From Lotus japonicus (taxonomy: Eukaryota; Streptophyta; Magnoliopsida; Fabales; Fabaceae): a DNA stretch of 64,000 nucleotides. The position numbers and the translations under genes are program-made. Positions 1 through 25,279 of the stretch are shown in pieces (positions within the stretch are counted from its first letter, which is position 1; every line of letters begins with the position of its first letter). Location: contig NC_080042.1 in the NCBI RefSeq assembly GCF_012489685.1, forward strand, positions 55,232,066 through 55,296,065, written 5' to 3'. The notes under the pieces were generated by a model that ran no database searches, was not told the DNA's origin, and saw nothing but the letters and a program-made list of their open reading frames with translations.

Positions 1-1474
1 GATTTTACAATCTCTTCCCAATCGCTACTGCGACTTTCACTGTCGCGCTCCCATCACCCTGAAGTTACGGTGATTAGGCAGCGTTCTTGATCTTCTTCTT
101 TTGGTCGCCTCTTTATCCCCTATCAATGTTGACCCCTCTCGGAGCTGAGGACCTCCAACTGAGTGGCCCGGTCTAAGAGAAGCGGGTTCTCCGTTCTGGT
201 CTCGGCGTCGTATCGTGTCCATCGTCCTGAAGCGCTATGGCGATGGGGTGCTTGAAATCAACAACTCCAACGGTTATAATTACTTATGAAGGTATGGTAT
301 CGTAAATCCTGCTCTTATGTTATGTGCATACTAAAATTGTTGGTTTTGTAGATTTGCTTGAGGGTTGTAAGACTGTGAACCCTCAACTACTATTGTGTCA
401 ATTTTCTTCTAGCTCAGTTTAAAGGTTGCCCCATTTTCCCATCTTGCCTCAATTTCCATCTTTCTAACCTCTTGGAGCTGGATCCTTAGTTTGTCAATAT
501 GGTATTGAATCATTTTCTTTGACAAGTATAAAACCCCAAACAAAAAGGGAAAACTACACCAAAGAAATGTGGAAATAGAAGACAGCAAAAAGGCAAACCA
601 CCCAAACAATAGAGAAGATAAAATCTCAAATAAAAAGGGTTAAAATAAAGAGCTCACAGACACAATTGGCATACTATAGTTTCAACCAAAACAAACAAAC
701 GATCTACCGAAAAATCTGTTAGTGACTCACAAAAATCTTCTCTACGATGGTTGTGCTTCAAAACAACGTTGATTCACATTACTGTGCTGCTCCCTTCAAA
801 AAACAAGGGTTTTAACCCTTTAAATAAAAAGAAACATGGCTTGGCCCAAAAAACTAAATCTTTTTTTTTCGGTAAAATAAAGTTGTGTTGCCCAATTAAG
901 GAGGAAACCACCCAACGGTAACAAAAGTTCTGTTTACAATAATGTAAACAAGACTTTAGTCCAATCCTTTGTTTACTTTCTTTTTTAGTAAATTGGAAAA
1001 AATAACATAAAAGTCAAACACCTTTGTCATCCACGCTGAAGTCACAAAAAGTAAAAAACATTGTTAAATTGAATTTCAGTTCATCAGTGAGATAAATCAG
1101 CAAATGGGGCTTTTTTTTTCAAATTCTAGTTCCTTCTCCAGGAGTTGTTTTTTAGTTTCAAATTAGATGACTGATTATGAAGTCTATTTGAATTGTAGCT
1201 TGCTTTGAATGAACCACTACTCTCAAATGTGGTTTTTGTGTTCAAGCTATGGCAGTGGACCCAAAACAAAACACCAACCAAACCTGAGAGCTATCAATTA
1301 CAATAAAATGATATTCAAATTCTAATCCATCGAGTAAATATTTCTTTTTCAATATATTGAAGCAGAGTTATATACCAAAGAGTACAACCGTTAAAATTCA
1401 ATAATACATAATTATCAAAAATTACATAAGTCGTATTCTAGATGTTCTACATACTTGACTTTACAACTTTCTTA
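1..1474. other. Unassigned AT-rich stretch
   Basis: No gene is supported here. Two minus-strand frames exist. One at 37-222 is arginine-rich and resembles nothing. One at 409-609 encodes a hydrophobic N-terminus followed by a charged helix, but has no supported neighbouring exon. The rest is AT-rich with no long frame or clear repeat boundary. Confidence 0.4.
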
Positions 1475-1808
1475 GGCTTAATAATAAAAGCATTTGTGTC
1501 CCTCACTTATCACGATTTGACAGTTCTGGTCTCTCTTAAAACTTATTAGCATACAACACCCCTCACTCCTCACTGTTACTAACCATTGAAGTTTTGATTT
1601 TCCGTCAACTTTCATTCATTCTTTAATTGTTTTTAATTAAAAATAATAATAAAAAGTTGATATTAAAAAGAAACTCAGGCGGGCGGAAGGACTAAAAGTC
1701 CAAAACCAAACATTAATGCAAATGTTAGAGTCCACTTCCCACACTTACGCCGGCGAGGACTAAAACCAAACATTATATTAAGGTTAGGGACAAAAACTTA
1801 ATTAAGCC
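1475..1808. mobile_element. Non-autonomous TIR element, GGCTTAAT family
   Basis: The left end starts GGCTTAATAATAAAAG and runs into a TTTGTGTCCCT tract. The right end, read on the other strand, starts GGCTTAATTAAG and also runs into TTTTTGTCCCT, so the termini are inverted copies. TTA flanks both sides. Ends and flanking triplet resemble the larger element at 21565-22675, which suggests one family. The interior has no coding capacity. Superfamily is uncertain. Confidence 0.55.
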
Positions 1809-1827
1809 TTAAAACTACACTTCAAAC

Positions 1828-2664
1828 CAATGTTCTGAAAATCGAACCGGACCGGCCAGTCCGACCGGGACCCGGACCTATAGCCGGTTCGGTTGGCATA
1901 TTAAACCGTTAGTTACTGAACTGGAAGTCAGATCGGAGATCCGGTCAGAACCGGCAAAGCGGACGGTTTACAATTTGGAAGAAAAAATTGAAAAAAAGGC
2001 ATGAGCAAGATTCGAACTCACAACACATAGGTGCCAAAAAGTAGCATTTGCCACTAAGCCACATCTATCTTTCAAGAATGAATTGCAAAGAAATATATTT
2101 ATCATAAGATTTAACAAACGCTTCCCACCAAAATGAATTTTCGACCCTTGTGCTTGCACCTGTAACAGAGATCCTACCACTTTTCAACAAAATATACATG
2201 TTAACTATATGTGAGTTTATTTTTATTTGGATATAATGAAAAATAAGTACACTATAAATATTAAAATACATGTTTTATATCATTTTGTTTTATTCTAAAC
2301 ATTGGGTTCATTCACACAAAAAAAAGTTAAACATCACTTGCCAATTATAAACATCACTTGCACAAACTTTCGAAGGTACCACCTGTTTTGTTGTTTTTTT
2401 TAATATATACTCAAACATAGAATATTTGTTAATTTTATAAAACTTAATATTATTTTGTTTGCTTGATATCTTTATAATATTACATGTAATTAAATTAAAA
2501 TCTAGGTATAAATTTAAGAGTTAATATAAGTATTAGTAATAAATGATATTTTAAATATTATTTTACTATAAACGGTTCGACCCCGGTTTGACCTCGGTTA
2601 AACCTTTAAACCTTAAACCAGGACCTTCACCGATTCAATGACCGGTCCGGTTTTCAGAACATTG
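1828..2664. mobile_element. hAT-type non-autonomous element (837 bp)
   Basis: The 8-bp direct duplication CTTCAAAC lies at 1820-1827 and 2665-2672. The element begins CAATGTTCTGAAAA and ends with the inverted counterpart TTTTCAGAACATTG. An 8-bp duplication and a CA-starting terminal inverted repeat are hallmarks of hAT transposons. Both subterminal regions are rich in GACCGG/CCGGTC motifs. No transposase is encoded, so mobility would depend on a protein from elsewhere. A tRNA-like segment lies inside. Confidence 0.85.
1996..2072 (-). other. tRNA-like box A/box B segment inside the hAT element
   Basis: On the minus strand there is TGGCTTAGTGGCAAATGC, resembling an internal RNA polymerase III box A. 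It is followed about 30 nt later by GAGTTCGAATCTTGC, close to box B (GGTTCGAATCC), and then by a T-run. A folded functional tRNA was not recognised. It more likely derives from a captured tRNA or SINE. Confidence 0.45.
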
Positions 2665-2672
2665 CTTCAAAC

Positions 2673-4345
2673 TATCCTTGTTTCACCTTTTTTAAGTTTT
2701 TCCTTCTCTGCAATGCTACCTTGCACTCTCCATAGTTTTAGTCTCCCAAACCACATTAGAATCCTCTTCATATGGCTTCTGCTATTATTCTTACTGCATA
2801 AGATTTTCTCTATTACCCTCTTCTTCTAACCATTCCTTATCCGCATCAATATCAAGAGTTCCACCTCTGCATTTCTTTTTCTCATTAGTAGTTCTTTACT
2901 TTCCTTCAGCTTTCTGTTTTCTTCAACTAGAATGATCACTACTTAATTGATCCATCTCCCCAAATATTGATCTTCTTGAGTGATGCCGATGAAAGATTGT
3001 GATAATAAAGAAAGAGTGTTAGCTGCAAAACTCTAGTTATTTTAATGCAGCAAGGGAAAATCAATTCTTTATGAGTAACACACACAATTGTAGTTGTATT
3101 TCTCTATGGTCAGCAAAACAATTCTCTATAACTAACACAATTGTAATTCCAAAACTAAACACACACAAATTGGTGGCTTCTACGAAGTAAAGGTCATTCT
3201 ACAAGAAACCACAATATGACAAGCATGATAGATATATAAGCTCTTTTTTTTTGAAACTATGGTAGATATATAAGCTGGAACAACAGAGTTTAATTTGCAG
3301 GAACAACAGAATTTGCACATTCCGCAAGCAAGCAAAATATGACTATCAATAATTGCATATGGTATGTTAGCTGCCGTCTTTTTTCCATGGAGCAAAAGGA
3401 GGAAGAAGTAGATTTAAAGGCTCTTCATTTTAAAGTTATAAGACCTGAGCTGAACTGACAAATTACTCTAGTTGTTATAGGGATGAAATTGACCAGTACA
3501 CAGGAAAGGAGTGTGAAATGCATTTTTCTAATTGATGCCATGGTTGGTTATGTCGAAGGAAGGATAATACTAATTGAAGAAGGTAGCTAGTAGAATTTGT
3601 CTTTGTAGGTGAATAGTGAGACGAGATGGGGAACCAGGAGCGTCGCATGGGGAGACGTGATACGCAACGGAGGGACATGGGGAGCGATAAGGTGTGGCGG
3701 GTAAAAGTCACGGATCGTGAGGGTGAGAAGGAGAATCCGGGATGTCTCTATAATACGACACCGTTTTCATGCCTTGTCAACTTCTTTAATTGGGATCATT
3801 GGATGAATCTGACGGTTGAAATGAGTGTTGGAGAAGGTGTAGAGGGATTCCTGCCGGAGAGAATCTGAATCCGTATCCAAACAAAGTGTATGTGTGGAAA
3901 AAAAATACGTCTGAAAACAAGGAGATTAATACGTACTATAGGGAATTAACTTTTTGTTTAATCGGTCAGCCAAAGACCCTGACACGGAAAATTCAGAAAT
4001 TCTGCTTTCCATCAAGGTCCCCCCTCCCTCCTTTCCTTCTTATTACCCATTCGCCCACCGTTTATGACCATGCGTTATTTGTATATGATGAGCTCCAAAT
4101 CTCCAATAGCTATAGGTGGAACATTAATTGTTGAAAGTGTGAAACAATCCTTTTGATCCTAAAATAATGCTTCTCAGTTGACTACTTCACAAAATTCACA
4201 TATTTGCTATTCAAGTAAAAACGTTGAAAACAACCAGCTAGAATGCTGGCTGCTCTCTAAAACTATACTTTCACCACTGAAATGAAGGACAGCCAAATGA
4301 CAAACTTTTTTGTGGGAGGAGCCCACTAAGCACCAATTCCTTTGC
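2673..4345. other. Intergenic DNA, no gene recognised
   Basis: Short frames occur (for example 3626-3868 on +), but none has a recognisable domain, splice partners or coding-like composition. No delimited repeat was seen. Confidence 0.4.
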
Positions 4346-4354
4346 TTGATTCAC

Positions 4355-5306
4355 GGTTTCGCCTACGGTGGGATAAGATTGATTCTGGTCCACCGTGGTC
4401 CAAAATGACGAAATTGATTTTACACCGTTAGATCTAATTTTTTTAACTTTAAACGGTTTAGATAAATAAACATTAAAAGATTTTATTTGTGAAATATATT
4501 TCAGTTTACCAAAACACCCTTATCCCCCTCAACCCACCCCTGACCATCATCAACGTTGTTCATGTTCCAGAAGTACTCTTCCTTCATCACCACCCGCCAG
4601 TGTCGGCGTTGCCACTACCGCCGGAGTTGTCGGAGGAAAGTCCACTCCCGGGGAACAAACTCCGTCGTTGCTGGATCTGAGCTGGGAAGAGTTGAAGTAC
4701 GAGGATCTGAGTTGGGAAGGGACTGCTCATCACCTCACTCTCCGATCTGAACCTCCTCTTCCCTGAGCCCAGCGTCACCTCCACTTCTCCTTGCTGGTTT
4801 TAGCGTCGCTGTCGCTCTCCCTTTCCCGATCTACCCATCACAACTAGATCCTCTGTTCATACCCCACTCACCGCTGCTGGTTTCGGCCTCGCGAAGCCGC
4901 GGATTCTCCATCGTCTGGCTCACAAACCTTGCCACCTCCATCACCATCGCACTGTTCTGCTCGCCGCCATCACCATCATCCTCTGGTTTTTTTATCATTC
5001 TCTAACTCTGTTGGCGGATGAGGAGGCAGTGGTTTTTGGGTAGTGGTGGTGGTTGGGAGAGAGGGAGAGGTGTTGAGGTTGTTGTGGTTCTGAATGTCTG
5101 AGTTTGGGGGTTGTCTTCAGTTCTAACGGCGGTGAAGTGGGCATATGGTGACAGTGAAGTCGCTGGAGGAGAATGATAGGTGGTGAGGATGGGAAGGAGA
5201 AAAAAGGAAAAATTTGAGATATGAAGGATAGTTTGGTCTTCTCCTTCCAAAACTAAATTGGTCCACCGTGGACCAAAATCAAAATAAACCCACCGTAGAG
5301 GCAGCC
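4355..5306. mobile_element. Mutator-like element with 9-bp TSD (952 bp)
   Basis: The 9-bp duplication TTGATTCAC flanks the element (4346-4354 and 5307-5315). The left terminus GGTTTCGCCTACGGTGGGAT pairs with the reverse complement of the right terminus, GGCTGCCTCTACGGTGGGTT. Similarity continues through a GGTCCACnGTGG motif, giving inverted repeats of roughly 50 bp. A 9-bp duplication plus long TIRs fits the Mutator superfamily. No transposase is present. The interior (about 4560-5000) is clearly more GC-rich than the ends, as in elements that have captured host sequence, but no parent gene was recognised. Confidence 0.82.
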
Positions 5307-5339
5307 TTGATTCACAGTCAAACAAGGTGAGCTATCACA

Positions 5340-5835
5340 TTCATTATTCTTTTGCTTGACTGACCATATTATTGAATTGTTTAATTTGATATATTCCTCT
5401 CCTAATGAAGAATGAGTGAAGATTCATTCAAACTTCTATTTTTTTTAATCTCATTTCCACACATTTTTTTCTTTTTACCTTTCTACATTTCATGTCACAT
5501 CACATATCATGTTACTTATTTTTCTAACATATGTGATATGACAGAAAATGCAGAAAGAGATAAAAAGAAAAATACATGGAAATGAGATGAGAGATAAAAA
5601 GACGTATAAATGGATCTTTACTCAAATGAGAATCAAAGTCTCACTTTCACATGACATGACCAACTTTTGGTGTTGGGGTAGACCCACTGAGAACGTAACC
5701 CATTTGGAGAGCCTTATCTCCATGAATCCTTTGCTTTCCACCCCAAGCTAAGCTTTCATATTTGTTATCCATTATTCTTTTGCTTGACTTACCATATGAT
5801 TGACTTGCTTAATTGTATCTATCCCTCTTCTAATG
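5340..5835. repeat. Direct repeat of about 68 bp flanking a foldback element
   Basis: A block at about 5340-5408 containing ATTATTCTTTTGCTTGACT recurs in the same orientation at about 5769-5835, close to the receptor-kinase start codon. Between the copies, about 5413-5627 folds back on itself: GAGTGAAGATTCATT on the left is inverse to AATGGATCTTTACTC on the right, and the arms contain A/T-rich complementary tracts. This looks like a local duplication plus a palindromic MITE. Exact ends are uncertain. Confidence 0.55.
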
Positions 5836-5930
5836 GAAAATTCTAAGAAAACCGTTAGCTCTACAAAACTGATATCCATGCACATTTATGATAGTGTTCC
5901 AAAAACTGAATTAGACCAATCAACACATCC

Positions 5931-20722
<14,792 letters not shown>

Positions 20723-21558
20723 CAAGTTAGTATTCCAATAGTCTGTAAATTTTAGTATATAACAATAAATATTCATTTAGGAGACTTCTGTAAATTTATG
20801 GTTAAAGCAAATAAATTCAAGTTTGCTACGATAATAGATATCATTATGAGCATGCCTGATAGTGGAGTGAGTCGATAGCTCTCTTTGCCCCTCCCTTCTA
20901 GAGTGGGATGCATTCAAGGGCACGTTTGAGGATGGTGAGATTGAAAATATAAAACCCACCAACCCAGACGTGGGAATAACACAATGCTACTGCAAGATGG
21001 CATCAATGGCTTATATGTCAAAGTAGAGGAAGGAGGCGTTTGAGAGAACTTATTTAGAGCTTATTCTACCATATAAGCACTTGTGTCAGTGTTTGGGCAC
21101 CTTATTAAAATAGTTTATAAGTCCTCCATAAGCTGATTTGAGCTTAATTCAATAAGCTACATGTAATAGCTTATTTGAGCTTATGCCGAGGTTCCTGAAA
21201 CTTCCTTCTTCAATTCCTGTCAGCTGCTCTTTCTAACCCCTTTTTATCCAATACTTGAATATCTCACACGGAGTGCAGAGCAACCAAGAACCCACCCCAT
21301 CAATATCTCACGCGGAGTGCAGAGCGACCAAAAACCTTGAGACCCAGCCCTCCGTTCCAGCTGAACCTTGTCCTCTCACCTCGCCCGCCCAACTTGCTCA
21401 TTCCAAAGAGGTTCCGCCATTGTTGTCTCAAACTAAGCTCTATGAAAAGGTAGCTATACTGGCAAGAAGAACACTAACACACGAACACGATGCCCATCAT
21501 GTCAATTACAGCCTCCAAAAAACATTTCCCTTGATTTTAATTTTTGTTCTTTAGTTTA
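20723..21558. other. CRK 3' flank with MITE-like and short tandem repeats
   Basis: No gene is supported. About 21040-21185 is rich in CTTATAAG/ATAAGCT motifs typical of legume MITE remnants, with no defined ends. At about 21260-21345 a block containing ATATCTCAC.CGGAGTGCAGAGC is repeated twice in tandem, about 51 bp apart. Confidence 0.4.
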
Positions 21559-21564
21559 TTATTA

Positions 21565-22675
21565 GGCTTAATTGCACTTTTGGTCCCTCAAGTTTTCCCC
21601 TTATGCGGTTATCGTCCTTAAAGTAAGAAAATTGCAAAAAACGTCCCTCACTTTATCGAACGACAGCACTTTTGGTCCCTCATCCATATTACGTCCAAAT
21701 TTTAACGGTTTTTTGAGAAAAATAATGAAAACTAAAAACAAAACTCTTATTTTCCTCAATCATCTTCATCTCCATCTCTTTCTTCATAATCTTCCCCGAA
21801 TTTCTTCTCCCAAAATCTTCTCTTCTCCCCCAAAAACATCATCTTCCCCAATTTTCTTCATCTTCTCCCAGTCCCACCACTAGAAACCCCAACCCAACCC
21901 CCATTAAACCCACTCCCAAATTTGGAGAAGATGAAACAGAGGGCCAACAGATCCAGATCCCAACCTGTCCTGAGTTATTGCATGTATAACTGTTTGAATG
22001 AAATTATTACCCTTTTTCTTTATCTGCATTGCAAATCTGAAATTTGTGATTGCAATTCACTGGATGCTTGCCCACCAATCGTTATTCCTTGGTTAATTCT
22101 TTTGGTTCCTCTCAAACTTCTCTGTTCCACAAGTTCATTTGGGTTTTTTTTTACTTTTATGTTCCTTTCACCCTCCCCTCCATTTCTGCAAATTAAAATT
22201 ATTTCTTGTGTCTCTGTCTATGTTGATTTCTCATTTTGCATATCTGGGTCATCTTGAAAAGAATCCCCTCTAGAATTTCAGTTTCTCTTGCTCTCAGTGG
22301 GGGAAGGAAAAGCTATTCATGCATGGAGATTAAAGAGGGAGAATGGTGTGGGTGATTAAGGGTTTACTATGTTGTAGGAAGTTTTAGAGGTTGAGGGAAG
22401 GGTGTTGGTTTAAAGGAGATGGTTGTGGTTTTTATTTCCTGGGTTTGAGAGATGAAGGTTATGAAGAAGATGAAGAGCTTATAAAAAAAAAGTTTCTGGA
22501 AAACCTGAGAACGTTAGTTTTTTACAGAAACTGTTAAAATTTGGACGGAATATGGATGAGGGACCAAAAGTGCTGCCGTTCGACAAAGTACGGGACGTTT
22601 TTTTGCAATTTTATTACTTTAAGGACGACAACCGCACAAAGGGTAAACGTGGGGGACCAAAAGTGCAATTAAGCC
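21565..22675. mobile_element. Non-autonomous element with ~150-bp terminal inverted repeats
   Basis: The ends GGCTTAATTGCACTTTTGG and CCAAAAGTGCAATTAAGCC are inverted. Similarity between the arms continues for about 150 bp, through a tract with TTGGTCCCTCATCCATATT and CCGTCCAAATTTTAAC. TTATTA flanks both sides (21559-21564, 22676-22681). The interior (about 21730-22490) has no transposase. The same terminal family is seen at 1475-1808. The long TIR would suit Mutator, but the TTA(TTA) duplication suits PIF/Harbinger or CACTA. Superfamily is left open. Confidence 0.82.
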
Positions 22676-22778
22676 TTATTAGGCTTTATTATCATGTTTG
22701 ATTCTTCAGATCTTTATTTTTGAAAATTATTGCATATGCTTATACTAGATATATAGATAAATATCACCGCTGACTATT

Positions 22779-24832
22779 TTAAAATTTGTACACAAAAGAA
22801 TCAGCTTTATAATCATGAAGCTTCATTGTATCTGAATACGCATATAGGTGCCCTCCTAGAAATTGTGCAACCTCAGGATGCTTGACCTGAAGAAAGGATG
22901 TCAAGAAAGATGTGAGAACAAATAACAGTATCATTAGAGCTCAAACTTTCATTTTTAGCGTTAAGAAAAGCACATCAAAAGCAGTTTCAGTTCACAGTTC
23001 AAAGTTCAAGCATAATTCTGAAATGGAAAAATGACAAACAGATACCTAAAAGAAGAAAACCAAAGCAATGGCGTGTTATCCATAAATTAGAAAATATTAG
23101 CAAACCTGACTCCCATGCCGAAGCAGCTCCCTTGCAAAAGGTAAATGATAGAATCAGCCAAGAAAGAGATAGGAAATTTTGTTATTACTGAGAGTAACCC
23201 AGGTTATTCGAGAGAACCTGGACTCTCCACAATCAATTACACAAATGATCCCCAAGGAAGCAAGGATACCTAAACCCTCTCAACACTCCCTTATATATAG
23301 GCTAACCCTTTACTAACTATTCTAACTAAGCTAAGGGGATGCTTTTACCTATCAGTAAAATACCCAAAATGATATCTACACCAGAGTTATCTACAAATAT
23401 AATTAATTACCTGCCAATCAAATTTTTCCTTTGGCTCATAGGAAAAGAGGCACTACCCACAAACGCAAAACGGCAACAAAATCATGTCAGCAGTAACGCT
23501 AACTGTTCTCATCATCAAAGGACCTTCATCATGTGTTTCGCACATGCCCGGGTTCACGCAACTTCTGGATGCATTTTGGAATGAGCCTGCCACCTCTTGA
23601 TGTTCATGTACCATTCCAGAACTGGTTCTGAAAATCATACAGCAGCAAAAAAATCATACAGATTTGATTTTTTCGCCATCTCCATGGCCGTTCTTTGGTG
23701 GCCATGGAGATGGCGAAAAAATCAAATCTGTAATGACAGACCTTGGAGGTTAAACTATGTACTGAGGCAAGCTGTCATGGATTTTACGAGCTGGGAGAGG
23801 TGGCCAAATCCTTGGTTCACCTTAATTAGAAAATATTTCAAAAATCATATAAAATGTAAAAGAATTAAAAAGAAAATATTGAAAATGCAAAAAACAGAGA
23901 AAAAGACTACAAAAAAATATGAAAAGGAAAAAAGGGGTCCAACCCGAATCAACTTAATCCGCAGAATAGGTGAATCAACTCACTTATATAAGCATACTAC
24001 TACCATAACCATACTGCGCTCACGGACAAAACAGCCTTGCCCTCTTTGACAAACCAAACCAACTAAAATCACATAGAAAGTTCTCCAAACTCTCTTGCCA
24101 ATCAAACATTCATCAAATACACAAAGGATTCTAAACTACTTATATAAAGGTGTTGGCAAGAAGCTTTTCCCTATTTGGAAATTGAATAGCAAACTGAAAA
24201 CATTCATCTGAGGTCCATATCCTACTATTGACCAATGGAAAGGGATACATACTGGAGTGGAGAGACATTATCAAGAATTTTCAGGAATAATGCTTCTTCA
24301 TCAGCAATGTATAGAAAAATCATGTAATTCCAATGGTTAAAAGTAACAGAAGCAAATGCACTGGTACACATAAATTGGCACCTGAGACAATGCCTGCACC
24401 ACAAGAACATTAACTTCCAAGACAGCATAGGAAAATAAGTAATCAGATACAACAGCATAGGCAAATAAGAAGTTTAAAGTTTGACAGTATAGGCAAATAA
24501 GTAATGAGAAGAAAATCCAGACCGAAAAACCCATACTGAAAGCTAATACTAGCACATTGATCTTCTTAAAGACTAAGTTCACCTCTAAAAAATTTGAATC
24601 CAACATTTTCAGGATAGCCTTTCCAACCATTCAGCTGTAAACGGAAGGACGAGTAAAGGGTATACCTGAACACACTCCATAAATTTGACCTTTCAGCTAC
24701 AAGAATTGATTGTAGCCCGTCAAAGAAGCTAGACTCTCCAGCTTGACCCCAAAGTTGATTATGGGAATGTGATCGATTCTTGATGGCAGCACCCAAATAT
24801 CTAAAAGTAGCCGGTTCTGCGCGTTTGTCCAT
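22779..24832 (-). CDS. Unrecognised small gene, 3 exons, 99 aa
   Basis: Three exons on the minus strand join in frame with consensus splice sites: 24832-24666, a 25-nt exon 23130-23106, and 22886-22779 ending in TAA. The product of 99 aa starts MDKRAEPATFRYLG, contains FDGLQSILVAERSNLW, and ends with a Tyr-rich tail (LYAYSD...FVYKF). It has no signal peptide, transmembrane segment or known motif that I recognise. Phases fit exactly (2, then 0), which is strong support for the 25-nt exon. The ATG follows an AG, so an upstream coding exon is possible. Intron 2 (23131-24665) contains a LINE fragment and a perfect hairpin. The gene starts about 450 bp beyond the OMA1 stop codon, on the same strand. 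Function unknown. Confidence 0.62.
23390..23830 (+). pseudogene. LINE fragment (RT zinc-binding region) in the intron of the small gene
   Basis: The + strand shows a degraded zf-RVT stretch: IKFFLWLIGKEALPTNAKR, then broken Cys/His positions and a CPG-like segment in a second frame. Beyond it comes a Trp-rich piece resembling the linker before LINE RNase H (LWWPWRW). Frames shift several times. It lies in antisense to the host gene. The hairpin at 23658-23731 is inside it. Confidence 0.65.
23658..23731. repeat. Perfect 32-bp inverted repeat with 10-nt loop
   Basis: The left arm 23658-23689 and right arm 23700-23731 are exactly complementary over 32 positions (core CGCCATCTCCATGGCC). The loop is 23690-23699. 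It lies in intron 2 of the 99-aa gene, within LINE-derived sequence. Transcribed from either strand it would make a long perfect stem. Confidence 0.92.
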
Positions 24833-25279
24833 CTATACTCGACTCAGAGGTTCGCCAATGAGAACCAAACATGCACAAAGTAAACTTGACATGTACAAAA
24901 ATTAAAAAGTTCAGAGGTTAGCAATGAAGAAAGAGTATTGAATTTACTCCATTGAGAAATAAGTGTGTTAGGTAATATCATCATTACTATGCTCAAAAAA
25001 TTACATTTTACTTCTTATTAGTTTATTATTATGTCCTCTAAAGAGGTGAGAGTATTAACTGTACAAAAGCATAATGTACAACAGAATCTTTGGATTCAGA
25101 GAAGTGTGGAGAGGGCATTGTCACTTTAATAGATGCTAATCCACATAATGAACAGTTGAACACAAATATAGGAAGTTCCATCCAAAATATTGACAAAATT
25201 AAATTGAAAAAGAAAAAAACATCCTAGACAAGTTCAAGAACAGTCGCTTTGTATTTTGTAGAGTGGTGAGACTGAAGTC

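Noticed and set aside
409..609. Small membrane protein on - (66 aa)
   Set aside because: It has a hydrophobic start and helix, but no upstream or downstream exon or homologue could be supported.
1996..2072. A functional tRNA gene
   Set aside because: Box A and box B are present but no acceptor stem or anticodon arm could be paired, so it was kept only as tRNA-like.
3626..4134. Two adjacent + frames (80 and 82 aa)
   Set aside because: They lack homology, splice sites and composition of coding DNA, and are consistent with chance.
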